Assembly: GCF_004137085.1 (NCBI RefSeq)
Contig: NZ_QYBC01000020.1
Span: forward strand, 58,964-122,963
Source of the DNA: Lichenibacterium ramalinae
Lineage (GTDB): Bacteria; Pseudomonadota; Alphaproteobacteria; Rhizobiales; Beijerinckiaceae
Length of the DNA stretch: 64,000 nucleotides
Direction: 5' to 3'
The notes beneath the pieces were generated by a model that was not told where the DNA came from, made no database searches, and saw only the letters and a list, made by a program, of their open reading frames with translations. The translations under genes were made by a program, and so were the position numbers. Shown piece by piece: positions 7,653 through 16,105 of the stretch. The first letter of the stretch is position 1. Every line of letters starts with the position of its first letter.

Positions 7653-9130
7653 GCCCCGTCGTCCTCGGGGGCGGGACCGCGCTGTCGGTCGAGGACGTCG
7701 AGCGCGTGGCGCGGCACGGCGCCGCCGTGGCGGTCGCCCCCGAGGTCGCGCCCCGGCTCGCGCGGGCCCGGGCCGCGCTCGACGGGGCCGCCGCCGCCGG
7801 GCAGGCGATCTACGGCTACAACACAGGGCTCGGCGCCAAGAGCGGCACGCCGGTCGACGGCGACGCCGCGGCCTTCCAGCTCATGTTCCTCGACGGGCGG
7901 TCGGTCGCCATGGGCGAAGCCTTGCCCCGCGCCGTGGTGCGGGCCGCCATGCTGGCCCGGGCCGCCGGGCTGGCGCGCGGCGGATCGGGCCTGTCGCCGC
8001 CGCTCTTCGATGCCCTGGTGGCGGCGCTGAACGCGGGCGTCCACCCCGTCATGCCGGGGCTCGGCTCCATCGGCGCCGCCGATCTCGGCCTCATGGCCCC
8101 GCTGGGCCAGATGCTGGTCGGCCGGGGCGAGGCCGAGTTCCGCGGCGCCGTCATGCCGGCCGCCGCGGCGCTGCGGGCGGCCGGACTCGCGCCCGCGGTC
8201 CTCTGCCCCAAGGACGGGCTGTCGTTGATCAGCGCCGCCGCGGTGTCGATCGGCCACGGCGCCCTCGTGGCGGCCGAGGCGCGCCGGCTCGCCGAACGCC
8301 AGCTCGATGCCGCCGCCCTGACGCTCGAGGGGCTCGGCGGCAACCCCGCCGTCTTCGATCCCCGCATCCAGGAGGCCCGCCCGGCGCCGGGCCAGCGCGA
8401 GGCCGCGGCCGGCATGCGGGCGCGGCTCGCCGGCAGTGCCCTGCATGGCGCGGCCGTGCCGTTGCAGGACCCGTTGAGCCTGCGTTGCGTGGCGTCGATC
8501 CACGGCGCCCTCGTGTCGGCGGTGGCGGCGGCCGCGACGGCCGTGGAGCTCGAACTCGCCGCCGCGGCCGACAACCCGCTCGTGGTGGCCGAGGACGGCT
8601 TCGTGGCCTCGACGGGGAATTTCCACGGCCCCGCCCTGGCCCTGGCCTTCGAGGGGCTGGGCCTCGGCGTGGGCCAGGCGGCGGTGGCCTGCGCGGCGCG
8701 CTTCACCCAGCTCACCGGGCCGGGGCGCAACGGCCTGCCGCGCAACTTGTCGCGACGGGGCGGGGCTTCGGCGGGTTTCGTGTCGCTGCAGAAGACCGCC
8801 GCCGCTCTGCTGGCCGGCATCCGCCACGCCGCCCATCCCGTGGTGCTCGACGTCGTGCCGGTGTCGGAAGGGGTGGAGGACCATGCCACCCAGGCGCCTC
8901 TGGCCGTCGCCAAGGCTGCCGTCATCCTCGACCTGTGGCGCCGGCTCATCGCCCTCGAGACCATGGCGGCGGCCGAGGCCGTGGACTGCCGCGGCGCTTC
9001 CCGCCTCGGCACCGGCACGGCGGCCGTGCAGGCCTGGGTGCGGAGCCTCGTCGCCCCGCTCGATGCCGATCGGCCGCTCGGGCCCGAGGCCGAGCGGCTC
9101 GCCGCCGCCCTCGCTGCCGCGGGCGGCTGA
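7649..9130 (+). CDS. HAL/PAL-fold aromatic amino acid lyase homologue lacking the MIO triad
   Basis: 493 residues, translated through an ATGA overlap with the upstream gene. The fold is clear from family blocks: IYGYNTGLG (53-61), HPVMPGLGSIGAADLGLMAP (132-151), QDPLSLRC (273-280), STGNFHGPALA (321-331) and VSEGVEDHAT (405-414). In histidine and phenylalanine ammonia-lyases the block GSVGASGDLAPL contains the Ala-Ser-Gly that cyclises to the electrophilic MIO group. Here it reads GSIGAADLGLMAPL, with no Ser-Gly and one residue fewer. The usual Asn in the LLN block is SLIS, and the Tyr of QDPYSLRC is Leu, while the first Tyr and the Arg of SLRC remain. It is therefore probably not an MIO ammonia-lyase; a pseudoenzyme or a different reaction is possible. 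Confidence 0.8.
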   Translation: MSPVVLGGGTALSVEDVERVARHGAAVAVAPEVAPRLARARAALDGAAAAGQAIYGYNTGLGAKSGTPVDGDAAAFQLMFLDGRSVAMGEALPRAVVRAAMLARAAGLARGGSGLSPPLFDALVAALNAGVHPVMPGLGSIGAADLGLMAPLGQMLVGRGEAEFRGAVMPAAAALRAAGLAPAVLCPKDGLSLISAAAVSIGHGALVAAEARRLAERQLDAAALTLEGLGGNPAVFDPRIQEARPAPGQREAAAGMRARLAGSALHGAAVPLQDPLSLRCVASIHGALVSAVAAAATAVELELAAAADNPLVVAEDGFVASTGNFHGPALALAFEGLGLGVGQAAVACAARFTQLTGPGRNGLPRNLSRRGGASAGFVSLQKTAAALLAGIRHAAHPVVLDVVPVSEGVEDHATQAPLAVAKAAVILDLWRRLIALETMAAAEAVDCRGASRLGTGTAAVQAWVRSLVAPLDADRPLGPEAERLAAALAAAGG

Positions 9131-9142
9131 GCACGGCCGAGG

Positions 9143-10540
9143 TCAGGGCGCGGCGAGCCGCGGCCCGGTGTCCTGCGGGCGCCGCCGCGGCTCCCGCTTC
9201 ATCACCGTGCACAGCACCGACGGGTCGATGCCGGTCAGGTGCCGCGTCGCGATCGCGAGGCCGATCGCCACCGGCCCGTTGACGCCGGCCCACGCGGCCG
9301 CGACGCCGAGGGCGCCGAAGCGCGGTGCCGCCCAGGCGATGAGCGCCACCCGCACCAGCAGGGCGACGAACAGCACCCGCGAATACAGCCGCTCGTGCCC
9401 GGTCACCAGCAGCAGGCTGTTGGCGGGGCCGGCGAGCGCGGCGGCGAAGCTGCCCAGCGCCAGGGCCGCCAACACGGGGGCGCCCCCGGAATAATGCGGG
9501 CCGAACACCGCCAGGATGTGGCCGCCGCCGAGCAGTACGACGGCGAGGAGCGGCACCGTGATCAGGGCGGCGACGGCCATGACGGAGCGGAACACGTTCT
9601 GCAGCGCCGTCATCTGGCCGGTGAAGAACAGGTTGGCGGCATGGGACGACGTGTAGCCATGCAGTCCCGACCCCACCATACCGAAGATGCCGGCGATGCG
9701 GGCCGCCAGGAAGTACAGACCGGCGACGTCGGGCGAAACCAGCAGGCCGAGCATCAGCACCTCGGCATATTGCTGGGCGGCTTCGAGGATCGCCGACACC
9801 CACATGCCGCCGGCGCGCGACGCCCATTGCCGCGGCAGCACCGCGCTCTCGGCCGCCCCCACCGCGGCCGGGAAGCGGCGCCGCACCACGGCGAGCTGGA
9901 TCGCGACGGCGAGGGCGAGACCGGCGGCGGCGGCGGCGTAGAAGGCCGTCAGGTCCAGCCCCAGCCACAGCCCGGCGAAGACGACGGGCAGCACCACGAG
10001 CCGCCAGGTCAGCTCCCGGTTGGTCTCCGACACCAGGAAGTTCAGGATCACCCGCGTGGTCTGGGCGGTGAACAGCAGCAGCACCTGCATGGCGAGGAAG
10101 GCGGCCGCCGCCGCCGCTTCGCCGGGCGGGACGCGCAGGAAGGGGTTGAGCACCGCGACCGCGAAGGTCAGCGCCGCGAAGCCCAGGGCCGAGACCACGA
10201 CCACGCTCCCGCTGAAGCGGTAGGCGCCAAGCGCGAGGCCATGCGCGCCGGTGGTGGCGTATTCGCCCCAGCACCGCACCATCAGCAGGTCCTGGCCCAG
10301 CACGGCCACGACGGCCAGGAAGGACAGGGCGTTGAACGACACGGCGAGGTGGCCGAAGCCCATGGGCGACATGGACCGGGCGGCGAGGAAGAAGATGCCC
10401 ATCATCAGCACGGTGCCGGCCACCTTCAGGCTCAGCGCGGCCAGCGAGCCGACGGCGGCACGCCGCTTGCCGATCTGCTCCGCCAGCAGCCGGCGCCAGC
10501 GGCCGGGCGCCGCATCTGTCCGGGGCGGGACGGCCGTCAA
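9143..10540 (-). CDS. Polysaccharide flippase, Wzx/MOP-superfamily
   Basis: 465 residues with about 12-14 predicted membrane helices and no soluble domain, as in Wzx/RfbX-type flippases that move lipid-linked oligosaccharides across the inner membrane. Typical features are the N-terminal region after a short basic tail (GKRRAAVGSLAALSLKVAGT), an early FFLAARSMSPMGFGHLAVSF block and the central MLGLLVSPDVAGLYFLAARI. I place the start at a TTG (10540) that overlaps the stop of the upstream gene (TTGA), with GAGGAG about six bases before it; a longer in-frame start at 10636 would run into the neighbour. It is the last gene of a minus-strand glycan block. Confidence 0.85.
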   Translation of the reverse strand: MTAVPPRTDAAPGRWRRLLAEQIGKRRAAVGSLAALSLKVAGTVLMMGIFFLAARSMSPMGFGHLAVSFNALSFLAVVAVLGQDLLMVRCWGEYATTGAHGLALGAYRFSGSVVVVSALGFAALTFAVAVLNPFLRVPPGEAAAAAAFLAMQVLLLFTAQTTRVILNFLVSETNRELTWRLVVLPVVFAGLWLGLDLTAFYAAAAAGLALAVAIQLAVVRRRFPAAVGAAESAVLPRQWASRAGGMWVSAILEAAQQYAEVLMLGLLVSPDVAGLYFLAARIAGIFGMVGSGLHGYTSSHAANLFFTGQMTALQNVFRSVMAVAALITVPLLAVVLLGGGHILAVFGPHYSGGAPVLAALALGSFAAALAGPANSLLLVTGHERLYSRVLFVALLVRVALIAWAAPRFGALGVAAAWAGVNGPVAIGLAIATRHLTGIDPSVLCTVMKREPRRRPQDTGPRLAAP

Positions 10541-11433
10541 CGCAGGCTCCTCAGCATCACCAGCAGAGCGTGTGGGTTGGTGACGAGGTAGCGCAGAAAC
10601 AGGCGACGCGGCTCGAGCGACAGCCTGAACAACCATTCAAGCCCGGCCCTCTGCAGCGCCACCGGGGCGCGCCGCTTCGCCCCGGCGAGGAAGTCGAAGA
10701 GCCCGCCGGCCGTCTTGATGATGCCGACGCCGGCGAGGTCGGCGCGGTGGCGCCGGCAGAAGAGCTGCTCGCGCGGGGCGCCGAGCGCCACCCACAGGAT
10801 GTCGGGCTTCAGCCGGGCGATCTCGGCCACGACGTCCCGTTCAGCGTCCGGCGACAGGTAGCCGTGCCGGGCTCCGACGATTTGGAGCCCCGGATGCGCG
10901 GCGCGGCTCCGCGCCACGGCCGCGGCATTGACGGCGGGGGTGGCGCCCAAGAGGTAGAAGGTGACGCCGCGCTCGGCGGCGAGGGCCGCCACCGCGGGAT
11001 ACAGGTCGGTCGTGGCGACCCGCTCCGGGATCCTCTGCCGGCCCATCAGGCGCGACAGCATCACCAGCGGCTGCCCATCGCAGTGGATGATGTCGGCCTC
11101 GGCGAAGAGCGACCGCACCTCCGGGTCGCCGGCGCAGAGGGAGATCACCTGACCGTTGACCGACGTCGACGTCACCGGCAGAGCGCGGCGCGGCCCGGCG
11201 CTGCAATAGTCGACCATGTCGGCGGCCGCGTCTCGCAGTGTCGAAGCCGTGACGGGGAGTCCGCAGACCTCGACGAGAGGCCAGCGACGAAGTCCGACGG
11301 CGATGGTTCGATCCAGCATGCTCACCAGAGTTCCGATCCGTGCAGGCTCCCACTCAACGGCGTCACCGTGAATGAAAGCTGAAGTCGATCTCGCATTTGG
11401 GAGCAGTGGGGTGATTTGCGCGGGCGTTACCAC
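10537..11433 (-). CDS. WecG/TagA/CpsF-family glycosyltransferase
   Basis: Up to 298 residues. The core is the WecG/TagA/CpsF fold (GT26), which adds ManNAc-type or related sugars to lipid-linked precursors at the inner membrane. It shows VTSTSVNGQVISLC, ADIIHCDGQPLVMLSRLMG (the family acid/aspartate block), FYLLGATPAVNAAAV, IVGARHGYLSP, PDILWVALGAPREQLF and TAGGLFDFLAGAKRRAP, in the usual order. Residues 1-38 of the long form are unlike the family, so ATG 11319 (MLDRTIAVGL) is a credible alternative start. It ends overlapping the flippase gene. Confidence 0.85.
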   Translation of the reverse strand: MVTPAQITPLLPNARSTSAFIHGDAVEWEPARIGTLVSMLDRTIAVGLRRWPLVEVCGLPVTASTLRDAAADMVDYCSAGPRRALPVTSTSVNGQVISLCAGDPEVRSLFAEADIIHCDGQPLVMLSRLMGRQRIPERVATTDLYPAVAALAAERGVTFYLLGATPAVNAAAVARSRAAHPGLQIVGARHGYLSPDAERDVVAEIARLKPDILWVALGAPREQLFCRRHRADLAGVGIIKTAGGLFDFLAGAKRRAPVALQRAGLEWLFRLSLEPRRLFLRYLVTNPHALLVMLRSLR

Positions 11434-11468
11434 CGAGACCTTGCGTTAACCTCAACGGACGGTCGTGG

Positions 11469-13013
11469 TCAGAATGCGACGCGGGGGCGCGATGTGGCGT
11501 GCCGGGGCCGCAGCCGCGCCGCCATCCAGGGTCGCAGGATCGGCAGGCGGGGCATGAAGGCCGAGCCGTCGATGCATTCGAGCGGGCCCGCGCGGTTCAG
11601 CGTGTGGATGCGCCGCCCCGGCCAGGCCGGGCCCGCCTCGATGCGGGTCGTGACGGTTTCCTCGTAGTGGTCGGGGTCGAGCCGGTCGATGCGGGCCAGA
11701 CCGAGTGCCCGCCCGTAGCCGCCCGTGCAGTCCTGGAAGGGGCGCCACAGCGCGCCGTCGCGTTCCACCACGGTGCCGCCGGGCCGCGCCGTCGCGATGT
11801 CCACCATGACGGGCCGCAGCCCGTGCTCCTCCCAGGGGCCGAGAAGGCGCGGCGCGTGCCAAAGCCGCAGCGTGTCGGAGAACCCGCCCGCCCCGTCACG
11901 CGTCACCGCCATCATCCAGTGGCGGCCGCCATGGCGGAACAGGGTGGCATCGGCCGCCTCGACGCCGCGGATGAGCGTGGCGCAGCGCTCCCACCGGGTC
12001 GGAAAATCGATGCAGCGGTAGAGCGGCACCTCGCCCGACAGCGACGCTTCCGGCACCATGTAGAGCGTCCCGTCCTCCACGAGCAGGAAGGGATAGGACA
12101 GGTGCCAGGCCTCCTCCAGCACCGGCACGACCGGGCCCGCCTGCCCCTCGGCGATCTCGCAGACCGACACGACCGCCTTGCCGATGCGGTGATCGAAGTC
12201 CTCGACGAACATCGCCATGCGCCCCTGCCAGACGATCGGGAAGGGGTCGGCGAAGAAGCGGTGGCCGGGGTCGGGCAGGGTTCGCCAGGCGGGACCCTCG
12301 AGGTCGTGCCGCTCGAGCACGCCCGGGCCCTCGTGCAGCCGCCATCCGACGCGCCAGTGCGGCGTATACATGCACAGCTTGTAGGCCGCGTAGGCGGCGT
12401 CGCGGGCGAGGGCGCGGGCCAGCACGGCGGCCGGCGCCCGGCCGGAATGGCGGCGCGACGCGTGGAAGGCGAGCGGCTTCGGGCGGCGGGGGGCCGCGAT
12501 GAGGCTCTCGACGAGCACCAGGGTTCGCGACAGCACGGCATCGAGCCCGCCGGTGAGGCCGCCGCCGTTCTCCGGAGAGGGCTGGCCCGCCGCGAGGGGT
12601 TGCCTCGTGAGCCCGTCGAGGATGGCGATCTCCGGCATGGCGCCGGCCAGGAGCGCCGCCACCAGCGCCGCCTCGGAAGGGTCGCCGTCGAACACGGGCC
12701 GCAGCACGGCCGGGCCGCCGACGGCCCCGGCGGGCTCGCCGCCCCCCGTCAGGTCGACCACCACGTCCACGGTGGCGCCGGCCGACCACCAGGCCTCGGC
12801 GCCGGGGACGACGCGGTCGAACAGCGCGCCGGTGCCAGGCCGCGCCAGGGCGCGCTCGACCATGAGGAGCGCGGCGACGCCGCGCGGCAGGGCGGAAGCC
12901 TCGGGGCCGGCGCGGAAACGGACCTCCGCGCCGGGGATCGCCGTCAATCGTTCACGGAGACGCTCCTGCCAGCGCCGAAGGGCATGCCCGCTGACGACGA
13001 TCGCGATGCGCAA
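11469..13013 (-). CDS. Formyltransferase-like plus five-bladed-propeller protein (GINT1-like)
   Basis: 514 residues. Residues 1-180 look like a degenerate formyltransferase-like Rossmann domain (RIAIVVSGHALRRWQERL, then DVVVDLTGGG). From about 240 the protein carries repeated beta-propeller-type blocks: HRFFADPFPIVWQGRMAMFV, LSYPFLLVEDGTLYMVPEAS, EAADATLFRHGGRHWMMAV and ARPGGTVVERDGALWRPFQD. The same C-terminal module occurs in proteins annotated as glucosamine inositolphosphorylceramide transferase-like and in several bacterial exopolysaccharide loci. Between flippase and GT4 genes it most likely transfers or binds a sugar in glycan assembly. Its chemistry cannot be read, and catalytic residues are not assignable from one sequence. 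Confidence 0.65.
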   Translation of the reverse strand: MRIAIVVSGHALRRWQERLRERLTAIPGAEVRFRAGPEASALPRGVAALLMVERALARPGTGALFDRVVPGAEAWWSAGATVDVVVDLTGGGEPAGAVGGPAVLRPVFDGDPSEAALVAALLAGAMPEIAILDGLTRQPLAAGQPSPENGGGLTGGLDAVLSRTLVLVESLIAAPRRPKPLAFHASRRHSGRAPAAVLARALARDAAYAAYKLCMYTPHWRVGWRLHEGPGVLERHDLEGPAWRTLPDPGHRFFADPFPIVWQGRMAMFVEDFDHRIGKAVVSVCEIAEGQAGPVVPVLEEAWHLSYPFLLVEDGTLYMVPEASLSGEVPLYRCIDFPTRWERCATLIRGVEAADATLFRHGGRHWMMAVTRDGAGGFSDTLRLWHAPRLLGPWEEHGLRPVMVDIATARPGGTVVERDGALWRPFQDCTGGYGRALGLARIDRLDPDHYEETVTTRIEAGPAWPGRRIHTLNRAGPLECIDGSAFMPRLPILRPWMAARLRPRHATSRPRVAF

Positions 13014-14134
13014 GACGTACCGTCCCCCACGAGTTCGTCGATGAGACGAGCGTAGTCGTCGATCATGGCGTCGACCGGATAGCGCTCGGAGAGGCGCCTG
13101 CCCCTGGCGCGCAAGTTGTCCGCCAGGACCGGGTCGGTCAAGATGCTATCGACGGTCCCCGCCAGGGCCTCGGGGTCTTGAACGTCGGCGAAGAGGGCGC
13201 AGGGTTCACCGCCGGTTTGCAGAACTTCGCGCAGCACCGGAATGTCGTTGCAGATCACCGGCACCCCGGCCTGGGCGGCTTCCACCGGCGCGAGGCCGAA
13301 GGTTTCGGCCGCGCTGGGATGGAGAAAGGCGTCGAGCCCGGCCAGGAACACGCCGATCTCGCCGGGATCGAGTTCGCCGACGAAATGCAGCCGCTCCGTC
13401 ACGCCGAGCGTCGCGGCCAGCTGTTCCAGGCGATCCCGGTCGCTGCCCTGGCCGGCGATGGTGAGGTGGTAGGCCGGCCGGATGGCGAGCAGGCGGACGG
13501 CACAGTCGAGCTGCTTCATCGGGTGGAGCCGCGATGCGCAGCCCAGCAGCGGCACGTCCTGGGGCAGGTTCAGCGCCGCGCGGGCGTCCCGGGCCGGCAC
13601 GGAGGCGGTCTTGTCCTCGAAGCCGTGGTCGATGTGGCGGATGAGGCGTCGGTACGCGCGGGTGTGGCCGCTGTAGGCCGCCGCGGTCTCGTCCGAGTTG
13701 ATGACGATGCGGCCGTAGAAGCCGAGCGATCCCAGGACGGCATCGGCCCAGGACACCAGCGGGTGGACCACGGCGCCGGCCGACACCTGGTTGGCGACGA
13801 CGAAGCGGCACCCGGCGGCCCGCGCCACCGGCGCCCCGATGACGTTGCCGTAGTGCTGGAACGTCAGCACCACGTCGGGGCGTGCCTCGCGCAGCATGCG
13901 CCGCAGCCGGACCAGGAAGCCGAGCACCGCCCAAGGCGAGGACGGCCTCGTCCGGCACACCACCCGCGCGTTCTCCACCGCGTCGAAGGAGGCGGTGCGC
14001 CGGAAGAAGAAGATCTGCCGCACGGCATGGCCCCGCGCTTCCAGCCCGCGGGCGAGGATGCGGGAAATCTCCTGGGCGCCCGCATTCTCGGCCTGGGTCT
14101 GGACGAGGGCGATGCGCAGGGGTCGTCGGGACAT
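12944..14134 (-). CDS. Glycosyltransferase, GT4 family
   Basis: 396 residues from ATG 14134; a longer in-frame start at 14242 adds a low-complexity stretch. It has the GT-B fold with an N-terminal ENAGAQEISRILARGLEARG (glycine/Ala-rich acceptor loop) and a C-terminal GT4 donor domain: PLLGCASRLHPMKQLDCAVR, ERLHFVGEL and the EX7E block HPSAAETFGLAPVEAAQAG. Such retaining enzymes build oligosaccharides on the cytoplasmic face. Its end overlaps the start of the propeller gene by about 70 bases, which supports one operon with the following WecG and flippase genes. Confidence 0.85.
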   Translation of the reverse strand: MSRRPLRIALVQTQAENAGAQEISRILARGLEARGHAVRQIFFFRRTASFDAVENARVVCRTRPSSPWAVLGFLVRLRRMLREARPDVVLTFQHYGNVIGAPVARAAGCRFVVANQVSAGAVVHPLVSWADAVLGSLGFYGRIVINSDETAAAYSGHTRAYRRLIRHIDHGFEDKTASVPARDARAALNLPQDVPLLGCASRLHPMKQLDCAVRLLAIRPAYHLTIAGQGSDRDRLEQLAATLGVTERLHFVGELDPGEIGVFLAGLDAFLHPSAAETFGLAPVEAAQAGVPVICNDIPVLREVLQTGGEPCALFADVQDPEALAGTVDSILTDPVLADNLRARGRRLSERYPVDAMIDDYARLIDELVGDGTSCASRSSSAGMPFGAGRSVSVND

Positions 14135-14266
14135 GCGGCGGACTCGCGAAAGGATGGGGGCAGGGCGGTCTCGACCCCGCGGCGACGACGGGCCACGGCG
14201 AGGCCCTCTATAGACCGGCGCCGCCGACCCGTGTTCGGCCAAGTGGCAGGGCAGTTAACGGCGCGG

Positions 14267-14533
14267 TCAGACCGCGGCGGTGAGGCGCGACACCAGGGCG
14301 GCGATGGCGGCGACCGAGCTGAAGTTCTGCAGCGTGATGTCGGCGGCGGGGATCGCGAGGTCGAACTCGGCCTCGACGCCGAGCATGAGCTCGACCATGT
14401 CGATCGACGTCATGCCGAGGCGGCCGAGTTCGGCTTCGGGTGCGATCTGGTGGACCACGTCGTGCTTGGCGAGGACGTCGGACACGACATTGCCGATCCG
14501 GGACACGGCCGAAGCCGGAATGCGTTCGAGCAT
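14267..14533 (-). CDS. Acyl carrier protein (carrier 1)
   Basis: 88 residues, typical ACP length. The phosphopantetheine attachment Ser is in LGMTSIDMVELMLGVEAEF (about 39-57), matching the D/T-S-(L/I/M)-(D/E) signature. I chose ATG 14533 because GGAG lies nine bases upstream; a TTG five codons earlier is the alternative. It is divergent from the acyl-CoA-dehydrogenase-like and amino acid:[carrier protein] ligase genes, 290 bases away. By analogy with Bradyrhizobium, where such ligases load glycine or alanine on neighbouring small carrier proteins, this is the leading candidate acceptor. It also heads the glycan operon, which would link the two blocks. Confidence 0.85.
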   Translation of the reverse strand: MLERIPASAVSRIGNVVSDVLAKHDVVHQIAPEAELGRLGMTSIDMVELMLGVEAEFDLAIPAADITLQNFSSVAAIAALVSRLTAAV

Positions 14534-14826
14534 CGTTGCAGTCTCCAAAGGAAGCGACGTGCCTGTCGCATCGCTGCTGCCATGGCGGGAACCTGGATTT
14601 GCCGATGTATTTTGTCAAATGCTTTGCATCGGGTCGGACAGGGTCGAAGAAAACTGGTTTATTCCGGTTTTATATTTACTATCGGATCGTAGGGTGCATG
14701 TAAAGATTTCGTTCATCACGGCGCCGGTACGCAATCCTTAAGCGTGATTGCGATCGGCGCATGCGTGGAACGGCGATTCATCGTAAAGCCGGGCGGGATT
14801 GCTGGGCTGGCTGAAAGGGCGACGCG
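14534..14826. promoter_or_regulatory. Divergent AT-richer control region with inverted repeat
   Basis: Spacer between the divergent carrier protein and dehydrogenase genes, clearly AT-richer than everything around it. It contains an inverted repeat AAAACTGG (14650-14657) and CCGGTTTT (14664-14671) with a six-base spacer and one G-T type mismatch, followed at once by TATATTTACTAT. I infer promoters in both directions and a possible operator; no regulator gene is adjacent. Confidence 0.4.
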
Positions 14827-16062
14827 ATGACGATGTTGGACGCATGGCGCGACCAGGGCTCGGGTGCGGAACCGGCCCGGTTCGAGGGCGACATCGCGGG
14901 TCGCGGGTCCCTGGCGCAGCGCGCCGACGCCGCCGCGGCCGTCGCCGCCCAGCATGCCGCGGCCGTGGACCGCGACGGCCGCTTCCCGGCCGAGGCGCTG
15001 GCAGCCCTCAAGGAAGGGCGGCTGATGGGCATGGCGGTGCCGCGCGCCTTCGGGGGCGAGGGCGCCGACATCGCCGCCGTGGCGGATGCCTGCTTCAGGC
15101 TCGGCCGCAGCTGCTCGTCGTCGGCGCTGATCTTCGCCATGCACCAGATCAAGGTCGCCTGCGTGCTGCGCCACGGCGCGGGCTCGCCCTTCCACGATCA
15201 AGTCCTGGCCGACATCGCCGCGCATCAGTGGCTGCTGGCCTCGTCCACGACCGAAGGCCTCAACGGCGGCAACGTGCGCAACAGCGCCGCCGCCGTCGAG
15301 GCGCTGGAGGACGGCAGCATCGCCCTCGACCGCGATTCCACCGTCATCTCCTACGGGGCCCAGGCCGACGCCATCGTGACGACGGCTCGCCGGGCCGTCG
15401 ACGCGGTGGGGTCCGACCAGGTGCTGGTGGTGCTGCTGCGCGACCATTACAGGCTCGACCCCGGCCAGAGCTGGGACACGCTCGGCATGCGGGGCACGTG
15501 CAGCCGCGGCTTCAAGCTCCACGCCCGCGGGACGGCCGCGCAGGTCCTGCCGGTCGGCTACGACGTGATCCATGCCCGGACCATGACGCCGGTCGCCCAC
15601 GTGCTGTGGGGCGCGGTGTGGAGCGGCATCGCGACGGCGGCGGTCGAGCGCGCCCAGGGCTTCATCCGCGCCGCGGCCCGCCGGGCCAAGGGACAGCTGC
15701 CGCCCGGCGCCGTCCACTACACCCGCGCCCAGACGGCGCTGCGCAGCCTCCGCGCCATGGTGCGGGACGGCGCGACCCGCTACGAGGCGGCGCTCGCCGA
15801 CGAGACGCTGTTCTCTTCGCTCGACTTCAACGTCGCCCTGAACCTGCTGAAGGTCGAGGCGTCCGAGACGGCGGTCTCCGCCGTGATGAGTTCGCTGCGG
15901 GCCTGCGGCCTTTCCGGCTATCGCAACGACGGCGAAAGCAGCATCGGCCGACACCTGCGGGACGTGCTGTCCTCGCCGCTGATGATCAACAACGACCGCA
16001 TCCTGGCGAGCCTCGCCACGCCGGCCCTGATGAGTGCCGTGCCGACCGGACTCATGGACTGA
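14827..16062 (+). CDS. Acyl-CoA dehydrogenase-family protein
   Basis: 411 residues. It has the N-terminal helical domain (FPAEALAALKEGRLMGMAVP, then FGGEGADIAAVADACFRLGR), a beta middle domain and a C-terminal helical bundle (SSIGRHLRDVLSSPLMINND). The family oxidises acyl or aminoacyl thioesters with FAD. At the C-terminus, where medium-chain enzymes carry the catalytic Glu (YEGT), this protein has MINND, so the base may be different or placed elsewhere. It lies 43 bases before the amino acid:[carrier protein] ligase on the same strand. The likely substrate is therefore an aminoacyl-S-carrier protein, as in prolyl-carrier dehydrogenases, rather than fatty acyl-CoA (inference). Confidence 0.75.
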   Translation: MTMLDAWRDQGSGAEPARFEGDIAGRGSLAQRADAAAAVAAQHAAAVDRDGRFPAEALAALKEGRLMGMAVPRAFGGEGADIAAVADACFRLGRSCSSSALIFAMHQIKVACVLRHGAGSPFHDQVLADIAAHQWLLASSTTEGLNGGNVRNSAAAVEALEDGSIALDRDSTVISYGAQADAIVTTARRAVDAVGSDQVLVVLLRDHYRLDPGQSWDTLGMRGTCSRGFKLHARGTAAQVLPVGYDVIHARTMTPVAHVLWGAVWSGIATAAVERAQGFIRAAARRAKGQLPPGAVHYTRAQTALRSLRAMVRDGATRYEAALADETLFSSLDFNVALNLLKVEASETAVSAVMSSLRACGLSGYRNDGESSIGRHLRDVLSSPLMINNDRILASLATPALMSAVPTGLMD

Positions 16063-16105
16063 CGCCGGTCCCGACCGACCCCCTTTTTCGCGGAGCCACA
16101 CCGAC

